From Pseudoalteromonas luteoviolacea (GTDB lineage Bacteria; Pseudomonadota; Gammaproteobacteria; Enterobacterales; Alteromonadaceae): 64,000 bases of DNA. The notes below the pieces were generated by a model. The model was given only the letters and a program-made list of their open reading frames with translations. It was not told where the DNA came from and made no database searches. Where the stretch lies: contig NZ_CP015412.1 in assembly GCF_001750165.1 (NCBI RefSeq), forward strand, positions 1,240,001 through 1,304,000. The letters are read 5' to 3'. A program made the position numbers and the translations under genes. Positions 27,942-39,100 of this stretch are shown here, in pieces (the stretch's first letter is position 1; every line of letters starts with the position of its first letter).

Positions 27942-28568
27942 TTATATTTTAGATTTGAGATAATGACTCAGTATGAGCAGCTTTAACATCGGGTTTTCCC
28001 TCGTATGATGATTGAACTGCAGTGCGATATAGTCTTGATTACGTGCTATGGCACGCTCTATATAGACATGAATATGCAAGTTGTCTGAAAGCTCAAGGTA
28101 TGCATGTTTTTTGGTAAAGTATTTCACATGCTCTGCACCATTTAGAGGGAATGAGGCAACACAGGCCCCTGATAATGATAGACTTTGAACCGAGCAAATA
28201 ACTTTTGGATAGATCAGAGAAAACGTAATTGAGGGCGATGGGTAAAAGCGCCAACTTCTTGGGCATTTACTTGTATCAACGATATCTGGAAGCTTGTTAA
28301 TAAGCGTCAAAAGCGTTGTGATTTTATGCTCATTTATATCATTTTGATATGCTTCTTCTCCCAATAAGATGCTGTCAATATATGATTTGTTTGTGAAGCA
28401 TTGACTGTGTGCTAAATAGAGCGCAAGGGGCTCCACTAACCATAATTGGTAAATGCGTTTTTTTAGCTGTTCAATGCTTTGCGTTTGTTGCGCTGAGCTA
28501 TCGTACTCATCAAAGTGGCCAGTTTCTACTTCACGGAGTAATTTGAGCTCTTCAGGTGTTAGTTTCAT
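27942..28568 (-). CDS. Hypothetical protein, possibly PilZ-like
   Basis: This is a 208-residue soluble protein. A segment near residues 110-145 (PRSWRFYPSPSITFSL then VQSLSLSGACV) has the shape of a PilZ c-di-GMP-binding domain, where an Arg-containing N-terminal motif precedes a strand and a D/NxSxxG motif. Here the second motif is S-x-S-x-x-G-A and the RxxxR is incomplete, so ligand binding may be lost. The N-terminal half is helical. ATG 28568 is preferred over a TTG three codons upstream. The gene stands alone. Confidence 0.5.
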   Translation of the reverse strand: MKLTPEELKLLREVETGHFDEYDSSAQQTQSIEQLKKRIYQLWLVEPLALYLAHSQCFTNKSYIDSILLGEEAYQNDINEHKITTLLTLINKLPDIVDTSKCPRSWRFYPSPSITFSLIYPKVICSVQSLSLSGACVASFPLNGAEHVKYFTKKHAYLELSDNLHIHVYIERAIARNQDYIALQFNHHTRENPMLKLLILSHYLKSKI

Positions 28569-28628
28569 AGCAAGCAACCGTCCATTGCAATTACATAAAA
28601 CTAAGCAAAATACGTACCTGTGCTATAC

Positions 28629-28658
28629 AAAAAAGCGCGACACATTGGGCCGCGCTTT
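28629..28658 (-). terminator. Terminator of the PKD lipoprotein gene
   Basis: On the minus strand AAAGCGCG pairs with CGCGCTTT across an 11-base loop, and the second arm runs into TTTTTT (A run at 28629-28634 on the plus strand). It begins 17 bases after the stop codon. Confidence 0.8.
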
Positions 28659-28675
28659 CACTTGGATTTGCTTAT

Positions 28676-31600
28676 TTAACGACGCATGCTGCCGCTAAAT
28701 CTAGAATGATTGTCTGGGCTGTCATTGTCAGTAGAACCAAGTGGGTGTTCTAACTTAATGACATCTACGTTCCAACCATCATTAAGCATGCTTGTTGGTG
28801 TGATAACATATGCCTCCACTTGTAGTCCTGCACTTGGGGTGACTGCCGTTAAATGAAGTTGCCCAAGAACGACTTTCCATGTGAATGAGCGAGTTTGTCC
28901 ATTACTGACAAAGTCTGCAGTCCCATCCCCTTTGAAGTCAACGTAATAGGTGTTATCACCATTAATCAATGCAAAGCGTTCATATTCAATTTTATGGCTA
29001 TCAAAATAGGGCTGTTCACTATTTGACTTGGTGCGAACAACCGCACCAACCTCGTCCATGTCTTTCCAGTGTATGACATCAGGGCCTGCTTGATACATAA
29101 AGAATGAAATATCGTCGGTATTGAGCTGATTCACCTCAAAAGTGAGCGTTGCTAAGCCTGTATCACTATTGTAAACGTAGGAGCCATAGTTAATACCTGG
29201 GCCGTCAGAGTTTGCAGGGTCGTACTCGGCTTCGAAAAATTTATTGTCGGGTAAAAATACTGACGCCCATACGCGACTGGTTGTGAGAGGATACTCTACA
29301 AAGCCACCCACTCTTGGTTCATTTTCATCAAGTAAGCGTTCAAAGGTGATTGGAGACTCGCCTTCAACTTCCAGCGTCATGGTATTACCATTCACGGTTG
29401 CCTTATGTGCTAAGTTTTCATCAAATCCGTAGACGCCATTGGTATCAACCACTTTGGTAACTTGCAAGGTGCCAGTTGATTCATCCCAGCTTAAAGCACC
29501 AATTTCTAATCCAGCAAAGCCTTGAGGATCATTGTCTGTTTTGAGCTCCATGTGCACCCAAGTGCCATCTCTGATGATGATGACAAATTCAGGGGAACTA
29601 GGTTGATACCAAGCCCCATCAATTGCATATTGCATTGAGGCAGGTGGTGTGTACATGCTTCTTGACGCGATATTGGGATCAACGTAGAGGTTTCTGACTT
29701 CGCCTAACTCACAGTTTGTGCCTTCAAAATAACCACACACTTTGAAGTAATCTCTATCAAACTCTTGGATCTCGGTCACACCGACAGAGCCCATTTGGTC
29801 AATCCGTAATTTACCTTGTGAAATCGAATAATCAGCAATATCCCCAGTTCCTAATTTTACTTTGCGAGACAATGAGCCATCATCATTTTGGCTCTCAGAA
29901 AAGGAATTATCTAATACTTGTTGATTTTCGATGAAGTAAAGCGTTCTGTTTGGTAACCAATAATATTCGAATTTATCAACGGTAGACGCTGTTTTTTTGT
30001 ACTGTTGAACATAAGAGCCACTGTTTGTATATGAGCTGTCTGTTGGGTAGCTTTCTCTTACGTACCAAGTGTCACCATTTTGAGCAATTACCTCAAGTTT
30101 TTGTGTCCAGTTGACTACGCACATATCAGCACTTGCGCCTTCTGGGCATTGGTGTACCAAGGGGCGAGGAAAAGTTGGACCATAACCTAGAGATTGCATA
30201 CTAAGCGTTCTGCCCGATTGCGCCCAAGTACTCATCGTTTTATACATGAATCTGTAAGATGTACCGTTAATATAATTGTCCACAAAGAAATCTTGAGGCT
30301 CTGCGACACCTTGATACGATCTAAACCGACCTATGACATCATTATTTGTCAATGTTACCGCTTGCTCAGGGACCATTAACCCTGAACGTCTTCTGTAATG
30401 CTCGGTATCGGTTTTGTCTGTGGTCGCCCAGAATTGATACCCTGAATCCACACTTTTTATCAGCCAGTACTTAAATGCTTTGGCTTCTAGTAGGTCAGTT
30501 TTATCAAGTGTGAGGGTAAAGAGGTTATCTGTAATTGACCAAGTTAGAGCACGAGATGTGTCGTCAGGCATTTGGGCACTGCCTGTACCATCTTGATTGA
30601 ATGTTACCTTACTGGCAAAGCTGCCCGATGCAGAGTAGTAAAGCGCATTGATATACCAATCACCGCTAAACTGGGTTTGTATAGGGGTAATGGTTTGTGT
30701 TTTACCAATCATAGAAAGATCATGGTTACGGCTCACATCGCTATTTACGATCATGTCATTACCCGTGCTGTCCATCGTGTATTCATCGCCGAGGAACGAA
30801 ATACTGATGGCTTTGGCAATGGGGTTTTCATCATAGATAGAAAATGAACCGCTTTTGTATCGATACTGGCAATCATATTCTTGATCACTTGCACCTTTAC
30901 ATTTATAGGTCTTGCTCATGATACCTGATTCAAAAACCAAGGAGACTAAGCCTTCTTCGTTTTGTGACCAAGTCATGCTTCCACTAGAGTAATCGGCAAA
31001 AGTTCCTGTATTATCCTGATTAAAGGAGGCTTCGAAAAAGAGTTGAGTGAAGACGTTTGTTGCACCAATTAAGTAGTCTCCGATGATATCCGCTTGGCTG
31101 TTATCTACTAAATCATCATCTTCTTTTATACTATTTTTAGTACTTTCGATTAGAGTCGGGTTTTTATCATTAATGGTATCGGTGAGCTCGGTCACTGCTG
31201 TGGATGATGAAACCAGTTCAAATGTCGAATCAACTCCTTCTGGCAAGCTAAACGCATTATCTCCCTCACCATCAACTACGATTTTAATTAATGCTGCCAA
31301 TGTGAGTTTTTCATCGGCATCAATCCCCACGAGGGCGTTGTTAAGTGATGTTTCGCTTTGTGGGGTACCTACCTCTCGGGTGATCAAGGCATATTCAGAA
31401 GTGGTCACGTTGGTGATGTTAACACCAAAATTATCGTCTTTGTTTAGGATACCGTCTGCGCCAGCTTGCGTTTCTATTGATGAAAAGCTGGGGAGCTGAG
31501 AATAAAACTCCACTTCAGATTGTGAACTGCCACCTTTCGCTCTGATCCTGACTAAATCGTCGACCATAGAGTCATCGACATCAAGCTTGTAATTATAGGC

Positions 31601-32122
31601 CCCATTCTCATCAGCAGATAGTTCAAAACTTTGGTCGCCGATAAATATAGTGAGCGCGGCATTTGGGATTGGCTCGTCTGTTACTAATCCAGTAATGGTC
31701 ACTGATTTTACAATTCTTGTTACGTTAAGGCTGAAATTTGCGCTTGCCGTTGCTCCGTCATCATCAGTCACTGTGACTCGCAATGTCATCGTTGTGTCGT
31801 CTGTGACATCTGGTGCCGTAAATGTTACCGTATTGGTTGCAGCGTTAGAAAGTGAAGCTGAAGGGCCCGAAGTAATTTGCCAAGCAAAGGTGTTGACCGT
31901 ACCGTCGCTATCTGAAGCTTGCGCTGTCAGTGAAATTTGCTGTTTCTCTTGAATTGAGTTTTCACCACTTATAGTGACAGTTGGCGCGCTATTTTGAGGT
32001 GTACTTGGGTTTGATGGCGTTGAAGGTGTGCCACTGTCTGAGCCGCCACCACCACACCCAACCATTGAAATACCTAGCACCCAAACGAGTAGAAGGTGCA
32101 TCTGTTTACGTGAATAAAACAT
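28676..32122 (-). CDS. Large PKD-domain lipoprotein (1148 aa)
   Basis: The lipoprotein signal has lipobox MVGC (Cys 22), followed by GGGG and a Ser/Pro/Thr linker (GTPSTPSNPSTPQ). A PKD/cadherin-like domain spans about residues 45-135 (APTVTISG, DSDGTVNTFAWQI, VTVTDDDGATAS). A carboxypeptidase-regulatory-like beta domain follows (about 140-205, ITGLVTDEPIPNAALTIF). The remaining 900 residues hold several repeats of about 80-100 residues with the pattern GxxFxxDGTG...W...L, recalling lipocalin-like or calycin-type units (for example FNQDNTGTF and FNQDGTGSA). Start ATG 32122 has GGAGGA eight bases upstream; an in-frame codon 24 residues earlier lacks a signal peptide. It is probably exposed on the outer membrane; the function is unknown. 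Confidence 0.75.
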   Translation of the reverse strand: MFYSRKQMHLLLVWVLGISMVGCGGGGSDSGTPSTPSNPSTPQNSAPTVTISGENSIQEKQQISLTAQASDSDGTVNTFAWQITSGPSASLSNAATNTVTFTAPDVTDDTTMTLRVTVTDDDGATASANFSLNVTRIVKSVTITGLVTDEPIPNAALTIFIGDQSFELSADENGAYNYKLDVDDSMVDDLVRIRAKGGSSQSEVEFYSQLPSFSSIETQAGADGILNKDDNFGVNITNVTTSEYALITREVGTPQSETSLNNALVGIDADEKLTLAALIKIVVDGEGDNAFSLPEGVDSTFELVSSSTAVTELTDTINDKNPTLIESTKNSIKEDDDLVDNSQADIIGDYLIGATNVFTQLFFEASFNQDNTGTFADYSSGSMTWSQNEEGLVSLVFESGIMSKTYKCKGASDQEYDCQYRYKSGSFSIYDENPIAKAISISFLGDEYTMDSTGNDMIVNSDVSRNHDLSMIGKTQTITPIQTQFSGDWYINALYYSASGSFASKVTFNQDGTGSAQMPDDTSRALTWSITDNLFTLTLDKTDLLEAKAFKYWLIKSVDSGYQFWATTDKTDTEHYRRRSGLMVPEQAVTLTNNDVIGRFRSYQGVAEPQDFFVDNYINGTSYRFMYKTMSTWAQSGRTLSMQSLGYGPTFPRPLVHQCPEGASADMCVVNWTQKLEVIAQNGDTWYVRESYPTDSSYTNSGSYVQQYKKTASTVDKFEYYWLPNRTLYFIENQQVLDNSFSESQNDDGSLSRKVKLGTGDIADYSISQGKLRIDQMGSVGVTEIQEFDRDYFKVCGYFEGTNCELGEVRNLYVDPNIASRSMYTPPASMQYAIDGAWYQPSSPEFVIIIRDGTWVHMELKTDNDPQGFAGLEIGALSWDESTGTLQVTKVVDTNGVYGFDENLAHKATVNGNTMTLEVEGESPITFERLLDENEPRVGGFVEYPLTTSRVWASVFLPDNKFFEAEYDPANSDGPGINYGSYVYNSDTGLATLTFEVNQLNTDDISFFMYQAGPDVIHWKDMDEVGAVVRTKSNSEQPYFDSHKIEYERFALINGDNTYYVDFKGDGTADFVSNGQTRSFTWKVVLGQLHLTAVTPSAGLQVEAYVITPTSMLNDGWNVDVIKLEHPLGSTDNDSPDNHSRFSGSMRR

Positions 32123-32417
32123 ATTATTGTTCCTCCGCAACACACGATACAAACTGTGCAGGTTTTGAGAATATTTATGGGGTTCAGTAAGCATAGTAAA
32201 AGGATGAAATTCGTACAGTCTAATTGCTCTGTGTATATGAAAAAGTAATAGCTGATAGGAAATTAAATGATATAGGTTGTGTCTGTACTTGGTGTTTTAC
32301 GAAATGAGTATGGCAAAAACTCTCTGTTGAGAATTGACAGAGTGAACTGACTTGATTAGTTTAAAATTCAATATGTTGCACTGAAAAATAATAACTAAGA
32401 TTAAAACAGGAATGACG
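32123..32417. other. Divergent promoter region
   Basis: About 0.3 kb between the PKD lipoprotein gene and the LD-carboxypeptidase gene. It must hold both promoters; no specific operator was recognised. Confidence 0.4.
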
Positions 32418-33458
32418 ATGCTGTATCCTTCTCCAATAAAACTTGGTAGCCGTATTGCGGTTACTGCCTTCTCTTCTGGTGTGCCAAGCATATATCATCC
32501 AAGGCTTGATATTGTGCTCGAGGGGTTAATGACGCGTGGGTTCGACGTTGTTGAGGGGCAATGCTTGAGGGAGAATCACCTTCATGTAAGTGCGCCAGCA
32601 CAGGAGCGTGCTAAAGAGCTTATGGCATTTTTGTGTGATGACAGTATTGATGTGATTATGGCTCCATGGGGCGGGGAAGTGGCGATGGATGTGTTGCCGC
32701 TTATGGATTGGCAACGTTTGGAAACAGTTAAACCTAAATGGTTAATGGGGTTTTCTGATATTAGCACCGTATTGAGTGCCATCAGCTCTAAGCTTGGCTG
32801 GGCGACATGCCATTGTACTAATTTGATGCAGCTGGGTTTGAATCAGCAAGATAGTTTAACTTCGAACGTATTTACATATTTGGCGACCCCTGCCGGTTCA
32901 GAGTTCGTTCAAAGCGCAGCTACACATTATGAGCCGCAGCATGCAGATTATAGTAAACACCCCAATGCCGTATTTAATTTGACAGAGGCAAGCTGTTGGA
33001 AAGCACTCAATCCAAAGTTTATCAATGTCTCTGCTCTTGAGTTTTCAGGGCGTTTAGTTGGCGGATGTTTAGATACGCACATGGTGCTGTTTGGCACAGA
33101 CTATTTTACCCCCTATAACCGGTTGATAAACCAGTTTGAACCGACGGTTTATTACTTCGAAAATGCCGAATTAAGTGCAACACAGTACTTTAGAGCATTG
33201 CAAAGTTTAAAGTTCAAAGGCGCATTCACACATGCCGCTGGTATTTTAATTGGGCGTAATATTGCAGCAGAGGGTAAACAAGGCGAAGGCTATGACGATC
33301 TCATGGCTTTAAATCAAGCGCTAGGAGACCTTGAAATACCAGTATTATATGATGTCGATATTAGCCATCAAGCACCTAATTTGACCATTATCAACGGTGC
33401 AATGGCTAATGTTAAGCTCATTAATGGTATGGGCGAGATATCCCAAAAGCTCATTTAA
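32418..33458 (+). CDS. S66-family LD-carboxypeptidase / MccF-like peptidase
   Basis: This is a 346-residue cytoplasmic serine peptidase of family S66. The N-terminal SRIAVTAFSSG opens the Rossmann-like half. APWGGEVAMDVLPLMDW is followed by LMGFSDIS near residue 112, where GFSD carries the nucleophile Ser. LVGGCLDT near residue 215 matches the glycine-rich stretch next to the catalytic Glu in LdcA. 'DVDISHQAPNLTI' near residue 312 supplies the catalytic His. LdcA trims L,D-bonded murein tetrapeptides in recycling, whereas MccF cleaves microcin C-type antibiotics; the two cannot be told apart here. ATG 32418 is chosen because AGGA lies six bases before it; an earlier ATG abuts that site. Confidence 0.85.
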   Translation: MLYPSPIKLGSRIAVTAFSSGVPSIYHPRLDIVLEGLMTRGFDVVEGQCLRENHLHVSAPAQERAKELMAFLCDDSIDVIMAPWGGEVAMDVLPLMDWQRLETVKPKWLMGFSDISTVLSAISSKLGWATCHCTNLMQLGLNQQDSLTSNVFTYLATPAGSEFVQSAATHYEPQHADYSKHPNAVFNLTEASCWKALNPKFINVSALEFSGRLVGGCLDTHMVLFGTDYFTPYNRLINQFEPTVYYFENAELSATQYFRALQSLKFKGAFTHAAGILIGRNIAAEGKQGEGYDDLMALNQALGDLEIPVLYDVDISHQAPNLTIINGAMANVKLINGMGEISQKLI

Positions 33459-33620
33459 TCATTAAGTTTAAAGGGTAAGATTTAAACTAAATCACTGAGC
33501 TTTTAATTTTAATGCGCATATTAGTTATATACCTCAAATGTGCGCCATTCACCTCATGACTTTTTAATTTGTCATTTTAAAAAGATAGAATAACAGAAAT
33601 TTTTTATTTTGAGGTTTGGG

Positions 33621-34826
33621 ATGACCTGTTCAAAAAAATACTGATTGGTATTTTATTTCTATTTGTTTCACTGAATACTTTAGCGCAAGAAGGTGAACAA
33701 AGTGTTGTGCTATTTTCTCTTGATGGCTTTCGTTGGGATTATATTGAGAAGCATGATGCAAAAAATATTGCAATGATAGCTAAAAACGGCGTACGGGCGA
33801 GTCATATGCGCCCTGTTTATCCAACGAAAACATTTCCCAATCATATTTCAATCATCACCGGTTTATTGCCGTCAAATCATGGCATCATAGATAACTACTT
33901 TTGTGATAAGCGTCGTCAAGAGTGTTACAAAATGGGTCAAGGCACCAAAGATAGTACTTGGCTAAGTGGCGTACCGCTTTGGAATTTAGCCGAGATGCAA
34001 GGGGTCAAAGCAGCAACGTATTTCTGGCCAGAATCTGAGGCGCGTTTTAACGGTAGGACACCCAGTTATTATATGCGTTACGCCAAAAAAGGCAGCTATC
34101 AAAAGCGTATAGATCAAATTATTGATTGGTTAAAGCTTGAAAAGTCGCAAAGGCCAAGATTTGTGGCCGGATACTTTTCACTGGTTGATGATATGGGACA
34201 TGATTTTGGGCCAGATGCAATTGAGACTTATCAAGCTGTGCAAGAGGTAGGTAAGCTAATAGGCCAGTTGTGGAGTAGGCTTAAAACAGAGGTAGATCAT
34301 GATGTAAATCTGGTGCTCGTATCTGATCACGGCATGGTGTCCGTAGACCCCAAAAAAAAACATTATTCTAGATAAGCTTGGATTCGATTTAGAAGACTTT
34401 TACGTCAAAAATGGTGGCACTCGCACACATTTATATAAAAAACCAAATTCTGAGGTGGATATAGCTCGCTTAAAGTTATCTCTGAGCGCGCAAAGTGAAG
34501 GACGTTTTGAAGTGCTAAATAATACAATTTTACAGTCAAGAGGCGTCAAGATTGATGACACAACGGCAGACATCATCATTGAAGCATTTCAACCGTATGC
34601 ATTTGGCACGCATGAGAAAATAGATTACGTTGGTGCGCACGGATACCCTTACTCAAAAGATTTGGCGGCGACCTTTGTTGCAATCGGGCCTGCGTTTAAA
34701 AGAGGGCATAAACTCCCAGAAGTTAATAATTTAGATATTTACCCCACCATTGCTAACATTTTAGAGTTGAAATTGATGTCCAAGGTGGATGGCGATGGCA
34801 AAACGTTAGAGCCGGCACTGAAATAA
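33621..34826 (+). pseudogene. Nucleotide pyrophosphatase/phosphodiesterase gene interrupted at two poly-A runs
   Basis: ATG 33621 with GAGG six bases upstream starts MTCSKK and runs into a stop after the 7-A run at 33632-33638. With one more A it continues in frame as a signal peptide (ILIGILFLFVSLNTLAQ) and then a type-I phosphodiesterase domain of the alkaline-phosphatase superfamily: SLDGFRWDY (metal Asp), PTKTFPNH (catalytic Thr), DDMGHDFGPD and SDHGM metal ligands. A second break lies in the 9-A run at 34352-34360; with one A fewer the frame continues (NIILDKLGFDLEDFY) to GAHGYPY, which supplies the last His, and ends at 34826. The two errors cancel, giving exactly 402 codons. It is either a decayed gene, a phase-variable or slippage-rescued gene, or the result of homopolymer sequencing errors. 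The RND unit follows 198 bp downstream. Confidence 0.8.
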
Positions 34827-35024
34827 GCGTTTTATCAACCGTCAACGTATATAACACGTCGATAATTTATATGCGTGGAGCGGGTTTTCGTAACATGAGT
34901 ATTACACTCTAACACCATAATTAGATTATCGTCTGTTAGATTAGTGAGTTTGTCGCAATTTATGCGTTTGACAAACTTAATCAGTGTATCTTGTTTAAAA
35001 ACAATTATCATTTGAGGTGTAAAA

Positions 35025-36104
35025 ATGCGTTGTATGCCTGCGTTTGTATCCGTTGTTGCTATGTCCGTATTTGCGGTGTGGTCAGCACCAACTTGGAGCG
35101 CGCCAGTAGAAGTCGCGGTTTTTCAAGCCAAGGATCTTCAATATAAAAATAAATTAGCGTTGAGTGGTACTGTCGAGGCAACCCAAAATGCAACCCTTGC
35201 TAGCCTAGAAGCCGGCGTAGTCAATGAATTAATGGTGGAAGTCGGTGATGTGGTTAAGCGTGGTCAGGCGCTACTGCGACTTGACCCAACGCTAGCTAAA
35301 CTCGAGTTGGAACAAAGTGAAGCGTCTGTATCGGCTGCAGATGTTGCCTTATTGGAGGCAAAACGACAGCTAGAAGAAGTTGAGTCGTTGTCTAAAAAAC
35401 AGTTTGTTGCGCCAACCTTACTGGCTGAGCGACGCGCCAATGTGGCAGCCGCCAAAGCGGAGCTTGCGAAGACAAAAGCAAACTTGGCTGTTAACAAAGA
35501 GGCATTAAGAAGACAGACGCTGTTCGCGCCATTTGAAGGTGTAGTGATGACGCGTAATGTGGATCTGGGTGAGTGGGTAACTACCCAGACTCACACTTTT
35601 ACCTTGGTTTCTGCAGAGGATTTAAGACTCAACGTCGCGGTGCCGCAAGAGTACATCAGCGCTTTTTCAAACGATAAAATTCAATCGCTTAATATTATCC
35701 CAGACCACGATCAAAGCAAGTTGGTTGAAGGTCAAGTTCAGGCGGTTGTCCCTGTGATCAATGCTGGGACTCGTAGCTTTGTAGTGCATATTGCTGTACC
35801 ACAACAAGCAGGGTTTGTCGCTGGTATGTCCGCACAAGCTGAATTTGAATTACCAAGCACCGGTACTCAGGCTGTTTGGGTGCCAAAGTCGGCACTTAAA
35901 TATCATCCGGATGGTGCACTGAGTGTATTTGTTGATAATCAAGGTAGGGCGCAAAGACACACGGTAAGACTATTAGAGCAGCGTGGTGAGCAAGTGCTGA
36001 TCTCCGCAGTATCAGGAAACAGTCGTGTATTAACCTCACCCATTATTACAACAGCTGTGCAGCTGCTTAAAAATGGCAGTGAAATTTCTGTGAATAAGGG
36101 TTAG
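35025..36104 (+). CDS. RND efflux periplasmic adaptor (HlyD/AcrA-type)
   Basis: This 359-residue periplasmic adaptor has a signal peptide (cleaved near TWSA|PVEV), a first biotinyl/lipoyl half (LSGTVEATQNATLASLEAGVV, VKRGQALLRLD), and an alpha-hairpin coiled coil of about residues 90-160. A second lipoyl half (APFEGVVMTRNVDLGEWV) and beta-barrel and membrane-proximal domains follow (TAVQLLKNGSEI at the end). It would link the inner-membrane pump encoded five bases downstream to an outer-membrane channel that is not encoded in the window. RBS GAGG precedes the ATG. Confidence 0.9.
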   Translation: MRCMPAFVSVVAMSVFAVWSAPTWSAPVEVAVFQAKDLQYKNKLALSGTVEATQNATLASLEAGVVNELMVEVGDVVKRGQALLRLDPTLAKLELEQSEASVSAADVALLEAKRQLEEVESLSKKQFVAPTLLAERRANVAAAKAELAKTKANLAVNKEALRRQTLFAPFEGVVMTRNVDLGEWVTTQTHTFTLVSAEDLRLNVAVPQEYISAFSNDKIQSLNIIPDHDQSKLVEGQVQAVVPVINAGTRSFVVHIAVPQQAGFVAGMSAQAEFELPSTGTQAVWVPKSALKYHPDGALSVFVDNQGRAQRHTVRLLEQRGEQVLISAVSGNSRVLTSPIITTAVQLLKNGSEISVNKG

Positions 36105-36109
36105 TCGAT

Positions 36110-39100
36110 ATGATTGAAAGCGCCGTAAAGCGTGGCACGCTGGTTGCCGTCATCTCTTTAATCATATGTATTTTGGGTTTGGTAACCGCGCTTAAAATTC
36201 CCGTACAGATGATCCCTGATCTAGAAGTTCGAACCATTACAGTTCAGACTGGTTGGCCTGGAGCGACCCCTCAGGATGTTGAAAAAGAAATCCTCGTAGA
36301 GCAGGAGCGATACTTACGTAGTCTGTCTAACTTAAAGCGCATGGTGTCATACTCACAAATGGGCTCTGCGAGAATACAGCTAGAATTTCCATTTGGTGTT
36401 GATGTTAACGATGCGCTCATTAGAGTCAACAATGCCTTAAGTCAGGTGCCTGGTTATCCTGAAAACGTAGATCAACCTAGACTTTACTCTAGTTCGTTCT
36501 CTTCAAATGCATTTATGCATTTTGTACTTAAACCTCAGACAGGTAACCCTCTTGATCTTGACGTAGATATGTTGCGTGACTTTGCAGAAGATTTCGTTAG
36601 GCCTCGAATGGAAAGTGTTCAAGGCGTCTCTGAAGTAGGCGTTGGTGGTGGTGCCGCAAGGCAGATCCAAATTAATGTTGACCCGAGTAGGCTAGCACAA
36701 CGTGGCTTGAGCGTAACTGATTTAAGAAGCGCAATTCGAGCACGCAACCGCGATGCTTCGGCGGGCGATATTGAAAGCGGCCCAAGCCGATATTTGTTGC
36801 GTATGGTAGGTCGATTCGAGCAGCTCAATGAACTGGAAGATTTGATCATCTCAGAGCAAAACGGGATCACCACTAAGCTCAAAGATGTGGCGGTTATTTC
36901 ACTAGACCACTTTGAACTTCGTGGGATTTCATATTCTGACGGTGAGCGAACGCTTAGGTTATCTGTTCGCCGTGAAAGCGGCTCAAATGTGATTGATATC
37001 AAGCAACAGATGTTACCTGTTATTGAGCAAATTAATCAGGAGCTGTTGGCACAAAATGGCCTAGAGCTTATCTTGATGAGTGACGATGTTCAATACGTAG
37101 AAAGCTCACTCAAAAATGTATGGACTAACTTAGCGTTGGGGGCGCTGCTAGCAACCTTAGTGATGTTTTTATTCCTGCGTTCAGGGCGGGCTACTTTGGT
37201 CGGTGTGATTGGTATTCCTATTTGTACCGTTGCAGCATTCCTTGGTTTAACACTGTTCGATCGTACTATCAATGTGATCTCATTGGCGGGTGTTGCATTT
37301 GCAATTGGTATGACGGTAGATAACACCATTGTTGTACTAGAAGCTATTGTACAAGCGAATAAGCGCGGCTCCAGTAAGCTACACGCAGCCATCAAAGGGG
37401 TGAAGGAAGTTTGGCCTGCGGTATTGGCGTCCACGGCGACGACTGTCTTGGTGTTTGCACCGATTTTATTTGTTGAGCAAGAAGCTGGGCAGCTTTACTC
37501 AGACATTGCCATTGCGGTGTCTTCAGCGATTATCGCTTCAATGTTGGTGGCTATTTTCATTGTTCCGACGACACTTGCCAACTTACCTAATCGCAAAGAA
37601 GAAGTGAAAACGGTCACCTTGTCAAAGCGTTGGCTAGCTTTGGTGTCTTTTTGTGTTGCATCCAAATCGCGTGCGACCGGTATTACCGTAGGCTTCGTTG
37701 TTATCATTTTAGGTGCGGCTTATGCTCTGATGCCAGCAGCTGAATATTTGCCGGAAGGTGAAGAACCAAAAGCGTTTTCCATGATGATTGCGCCGCCAAG
37801 TTACAACCTATCTGAAATGAAAGAGATAGGGGATGAGCTGAGGGTGTATTTTAACGGTCATATAAACGCACCGAGTGACGCATTTGATAACGGCGAAACG
37901 GACATGCCGCCATTGGCATATTACTCTATGTCTGTGTCAATTGGCCGTATTTGGTTTTTAAGTGCACCGACCGACCCTGATAATATCCAAGCGATGATGG
38001 ATGCCATTACTGCTAAGTTTAGAAGCTATGACAATATGCGTGCGTTCTCGGCAAGAGGCTCAATTATCTCGAGTAATGATGGTGGCACACGAGCAGTTGC
38101 GGTCGATATCGCGGGTAGTAATTTGACCGACTTATACCGTGCAGCTGAGGCTGTTTACGAGCAGGCTCAAGTTACGTTTGATAACCCACAAATTAACTCA
38201 GATCCACGAGCGCTGAGTCTGGATCAGCCTTTGATTGAGATTAAACCCAAATGGCAAAGACTGGCTGAGCTTGGTATAAGCCCAAATGAATTTGGCTACA
38301 CGATTTCATCGCTCAGTGACGGTGCTTATGTTGATGAGTTTATTTTGAATGATGACAAAATAGATATGTTCATCTTTAGTCATCAAAAAGAAACACAGAC
38401 CATTGAACAACTGGCGACTTCGCCTATTGTCACCCCGTCAGGTGATGTACTGCCATTGAGTGCCTTAGCCGACTTGGTTGAAAGTAAAAACAGTGATAGC
38501 TTGCGCCGAGTGGACGGAAAAAGAACTGTGACTGTTTATATTATTCCGCCAAGGGATGTAGCGCTGGAAACGGCTGAAGAAATAGTCCGTACCGAGTTAC
38601 TACCTACGTTATGGCAGCAAGGTAAAATTGCTCAAGGGACTAAGTTGTCTATCAGTGGTGCGGCAGACCAGTTAGAAGCAACTCAAGCATCGCTATCGAG
38701 TAACTTTGTTGTTGCACTGGTACTGAGCTACTTACTGCTGGTGGCTATTTTCACACACTGGCGCTACCCGTTGTTTATTCTGGCAACCGTGCCGCTAGGC
38801 ATGGCTGGCGGCTTACTAGGTTTGATCTCGGTTAACGGCGTCAATGCGCTATTAGCTAACTTTGGTATGACGCCATTCCATCAACCTTTTGACATGATCA
38901 CCATGTTGGGTTTCTTGATTTTATTGGGCACGGTGGTAAATAACCCAATTCTAATCGTGGATCAAACCCGTAAGCTGATTGTTGACCAAGGTATGGAAGT
39001 TGTCACGGCTGTTAAACAAGCCGTCGCGACGCGATTGAAACCAATTTTGATGTCGACAGCGACCACATTATTTGGTCTTGCGCCACTGGTCTTTATCCCA

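Noticed and set aside
34990..35020. TTATCATTT-like stretch before the RND operon as a Fur box
   Set aside because: Only a half-site is present without the inverted partner, so it was not called an operator.
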